Positions 5,143 through 6,142 of a stretch of 6,142 bases of DNA are shown here, in pieces. Position numbers and translations under genes: made by a program. The stretch is from an uncultured Moheibacter sp. Its GTDB lineage: Bacteria; Bacteroidota; Bacteroidia; Flavobacteriales; Weeksellaceae. A model generated the notes under the pieces. The model was not told the DNA's origin. It did not search any database and saw only the letters and a list, made by a program, of their open reading frames with translations. The stretch's first letter is position 1, and the number at the start of each line of letters is the position of its first letter. The stretch covers positions 1 through 6,142 of the forward strand of contig CALLXZ010000488.1 in NCBI GenBank assembly GCA_937875605.1, written 5' to 3'.

Positions 5143-6142
5143 TTTAGTTTTCTTTCGCATTTTTGAATTCGTTTCAGAATTCTTTCTTTATCAGGCAATG
5201 TAGTAATTTCTTTCGTCAAGGCTATTTTATAGTTTTCCAATGCTTCTGTATATTTTTTTTGTTCGAAATAATTATCAGCAATCACTGCATAACTTAACCA
5301 ATAATCCGGATTTAACTGAATGAATTCTTGTGGATTTATTTCGTTTAGAGGCAATTTATCGTTCGTTTTGGAAACAATAATTTTCAATTGTTTTTTAAAT
5401 TCCAAATAATTCTGAAATTCTTCCGAATGAAGAAATTCATCTTCTGCAATGACTAATTCTTCCTCCCAAATTCTTTCTTTTTGTTTCAAGTTTTCTATTT
5501 CTCCAAATACTTCATCCAAATCATAAGCGACAAAAGCTCCCAATTGATAAGGATTAGCAGAAACCCACATCAATCGGTCTTCCGGTTGAAAAATAACGGC
5601 ATGATGAGAAAGAAGTTGGTTAATGGATTTTTCATTTCCCAAACCGATTTTCAAATCGTTCAATCCTTCTTTATTTCGTGAAAAATCTGCTGCAATTTCG
5701 GGGGTAATTTTTGGATTTTCAGACACCAATTCATTCATTTTTTCAAATCTATATTGCGAATGGGATTCTTCAATTGTTTTCAAATTCTTTTCATCCGAAC
5801 GATAAACTTCACTTTGAAAATGATTGGAACAAACGAGTAATTCCGCAGAACTTTCCCCGCGGTACACATCAAATTTTTTAGGAGAAACTTCGATCAAAAC
5901 TGCCGTTTTATCTTGCGCACTCCCCACCATAATCGCCTCCGAAACAAAAACTTCTCTTTTCTGAGCCACCTCAATCGCTTCTTCTACATTGGACGCATAT
6001 TGTAAAATTTCTCGCGTCACAATGGAAATCGGGGTTTTGGCTTTGAGCGGAATAGATGATTTTCCCGCATTTATTGTGACAGTCAATCCTTTCTCATTCA
6101 TTCCAGAAACCGCTCCCACAAAGCCCGGCCAAGTGACGATGG
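5139..6142 (-). CDS. C45-family Ntn acyltransferase/hydrolase with C-terminal TPR, 5' end missing
   Basis: The 333 visible residues are the C-terminal part of a protein resembling peptidase family C45 (acyl-CoA:6-aminopenicillanate acyltransferase type). These enzymes cut themselves to free an N-terminal Cys nucleophile, then transfer an acyl group to an amine or hydrolyse an amide. The frame is open to the window edge; a GTG at 6119 is internal (it encodes a Val in TWPGFVGAVSGMNEKG), so the true start and nucleophilic Cys lie outside. Numbered from the first full codon, VSGMNEKGLTVTINA (11-25) and CSNHFQ (104-109) are family motifs, the Asn-His pair lying where C45 enzymes place a conserved Asn. 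MWVSANPYQLGAFVAYDL (191-208) appears to end the catalytic domain; then come a charged helical stretch (about 209-257) and one clear TPR unit (276-309). It is translationally coupled to the downstream ligase, so both probably act on the same compound. The substrate is unknown. Confidence 0.82.
   Translation of the reverse strand, partial: IVTWPGFVGAVSGMNEKGLTVTINAGKSSIPLKAKTPISIVTREILQYASNVEEAIEVAQKREVFVSEAIMVGSAQDKTAVLIEVSPKKFDVYRGESSAELLVCSNHFQSEVYRSDEKNLKTIEESHSQYRFEKMNELVSENPKITPEIAADFSRNKEGLNDLKIGLGNEKSINQLLSHHAVIFQPEDRLMWVSANPYQLGAFVAYDLDEVFGEIENLKQKERIWEEELVIAEDEFLHSEEFQNYLEFKKQLKIIVSKTNDKLPLNEINPQEFIQLNPDYWLSYAVIADNYFEQKKYTEALENYKIALTKEITTLPDKERILKRIQKCERKLK

Noticed and set aside
6117..6119. 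GTG at 6119 as the start of the C45 protein
   Set aside because: The frame continues upstream to the window edge with family-like residues (TWPGF), and the catalytic Cys must lie further upstream, so the codon is an internal Val.

Overview
The window looks like a piece of a Bacteroidota chromosome, most likely class Flavobacteriia (perhaps near Weeksellaceae/Chryseobacterium, a low-confidence guess from protein resemblance). The signs are AT-rich intergenic DNA, no clear Shine-Dalgarno sequences, Bacteroidota-type -7 promoter elements (TAnnTTTG), a HU-CCDC81/SPOR protein of a kind known from this phylum, and a long Ctc-type L25 with an acidic tail.

Layout. On the + strand lie a membrane-anchored HU-like/SPOR protein (100-987), an intrinsic terminator (1021-1051) and, with no gap, an acyl-CoA thioesterase of the hotdog fold (1052-1573). 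The rest is on the - strand, read from right to left. A 5'-truncated C45-family Ntn acyltransferase/hydrolase with a C-terminal TPR (5139-6142, running off the window) overlaps by ATGA a PaaK-like adenylate-forming ligase (3847-5142). After a 157-bp gap holding a likely promoter comes prs, PRPP synthetase (2754-3689), then rplY for ribosomal protein L25 (2105-2734), a strong intrinsic terminator (2052-2086) and tadA, the tRNA adenosine deaminase (1592-2032). tadA converges on the thioesterase gene with only 18 bp between stop codons.

How the genes work together. prs and rplY form a housekeeping pair (nucleotide precursor supply and ribosome), with tadA (wobble inosine formation) just past their terminator. 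The ligase and C45 genes form a tightly coupled pair whose chemistry (activation of a carboxylic acid, then acyl transfer or amide hydrolysis) suggests a small-molecule pathway. Similar genes are known to me near flexirubin/dialkylresorcinol-type pigment clusters of Flavobacteriia, but the cluster itself would lie outside the window. The SPOR protein probably acts at the cell envelope or division site.

Most of the window is ordinary core genome. The points worth a second look are the C45/ligase pair, the promoter placed so that the SPOR transcript would be leaderless, and two terminators that sit almost on the start of the next gene. I see no mobile element, CRISPR array, tRNA, rRNA or recognisable riboswitch.
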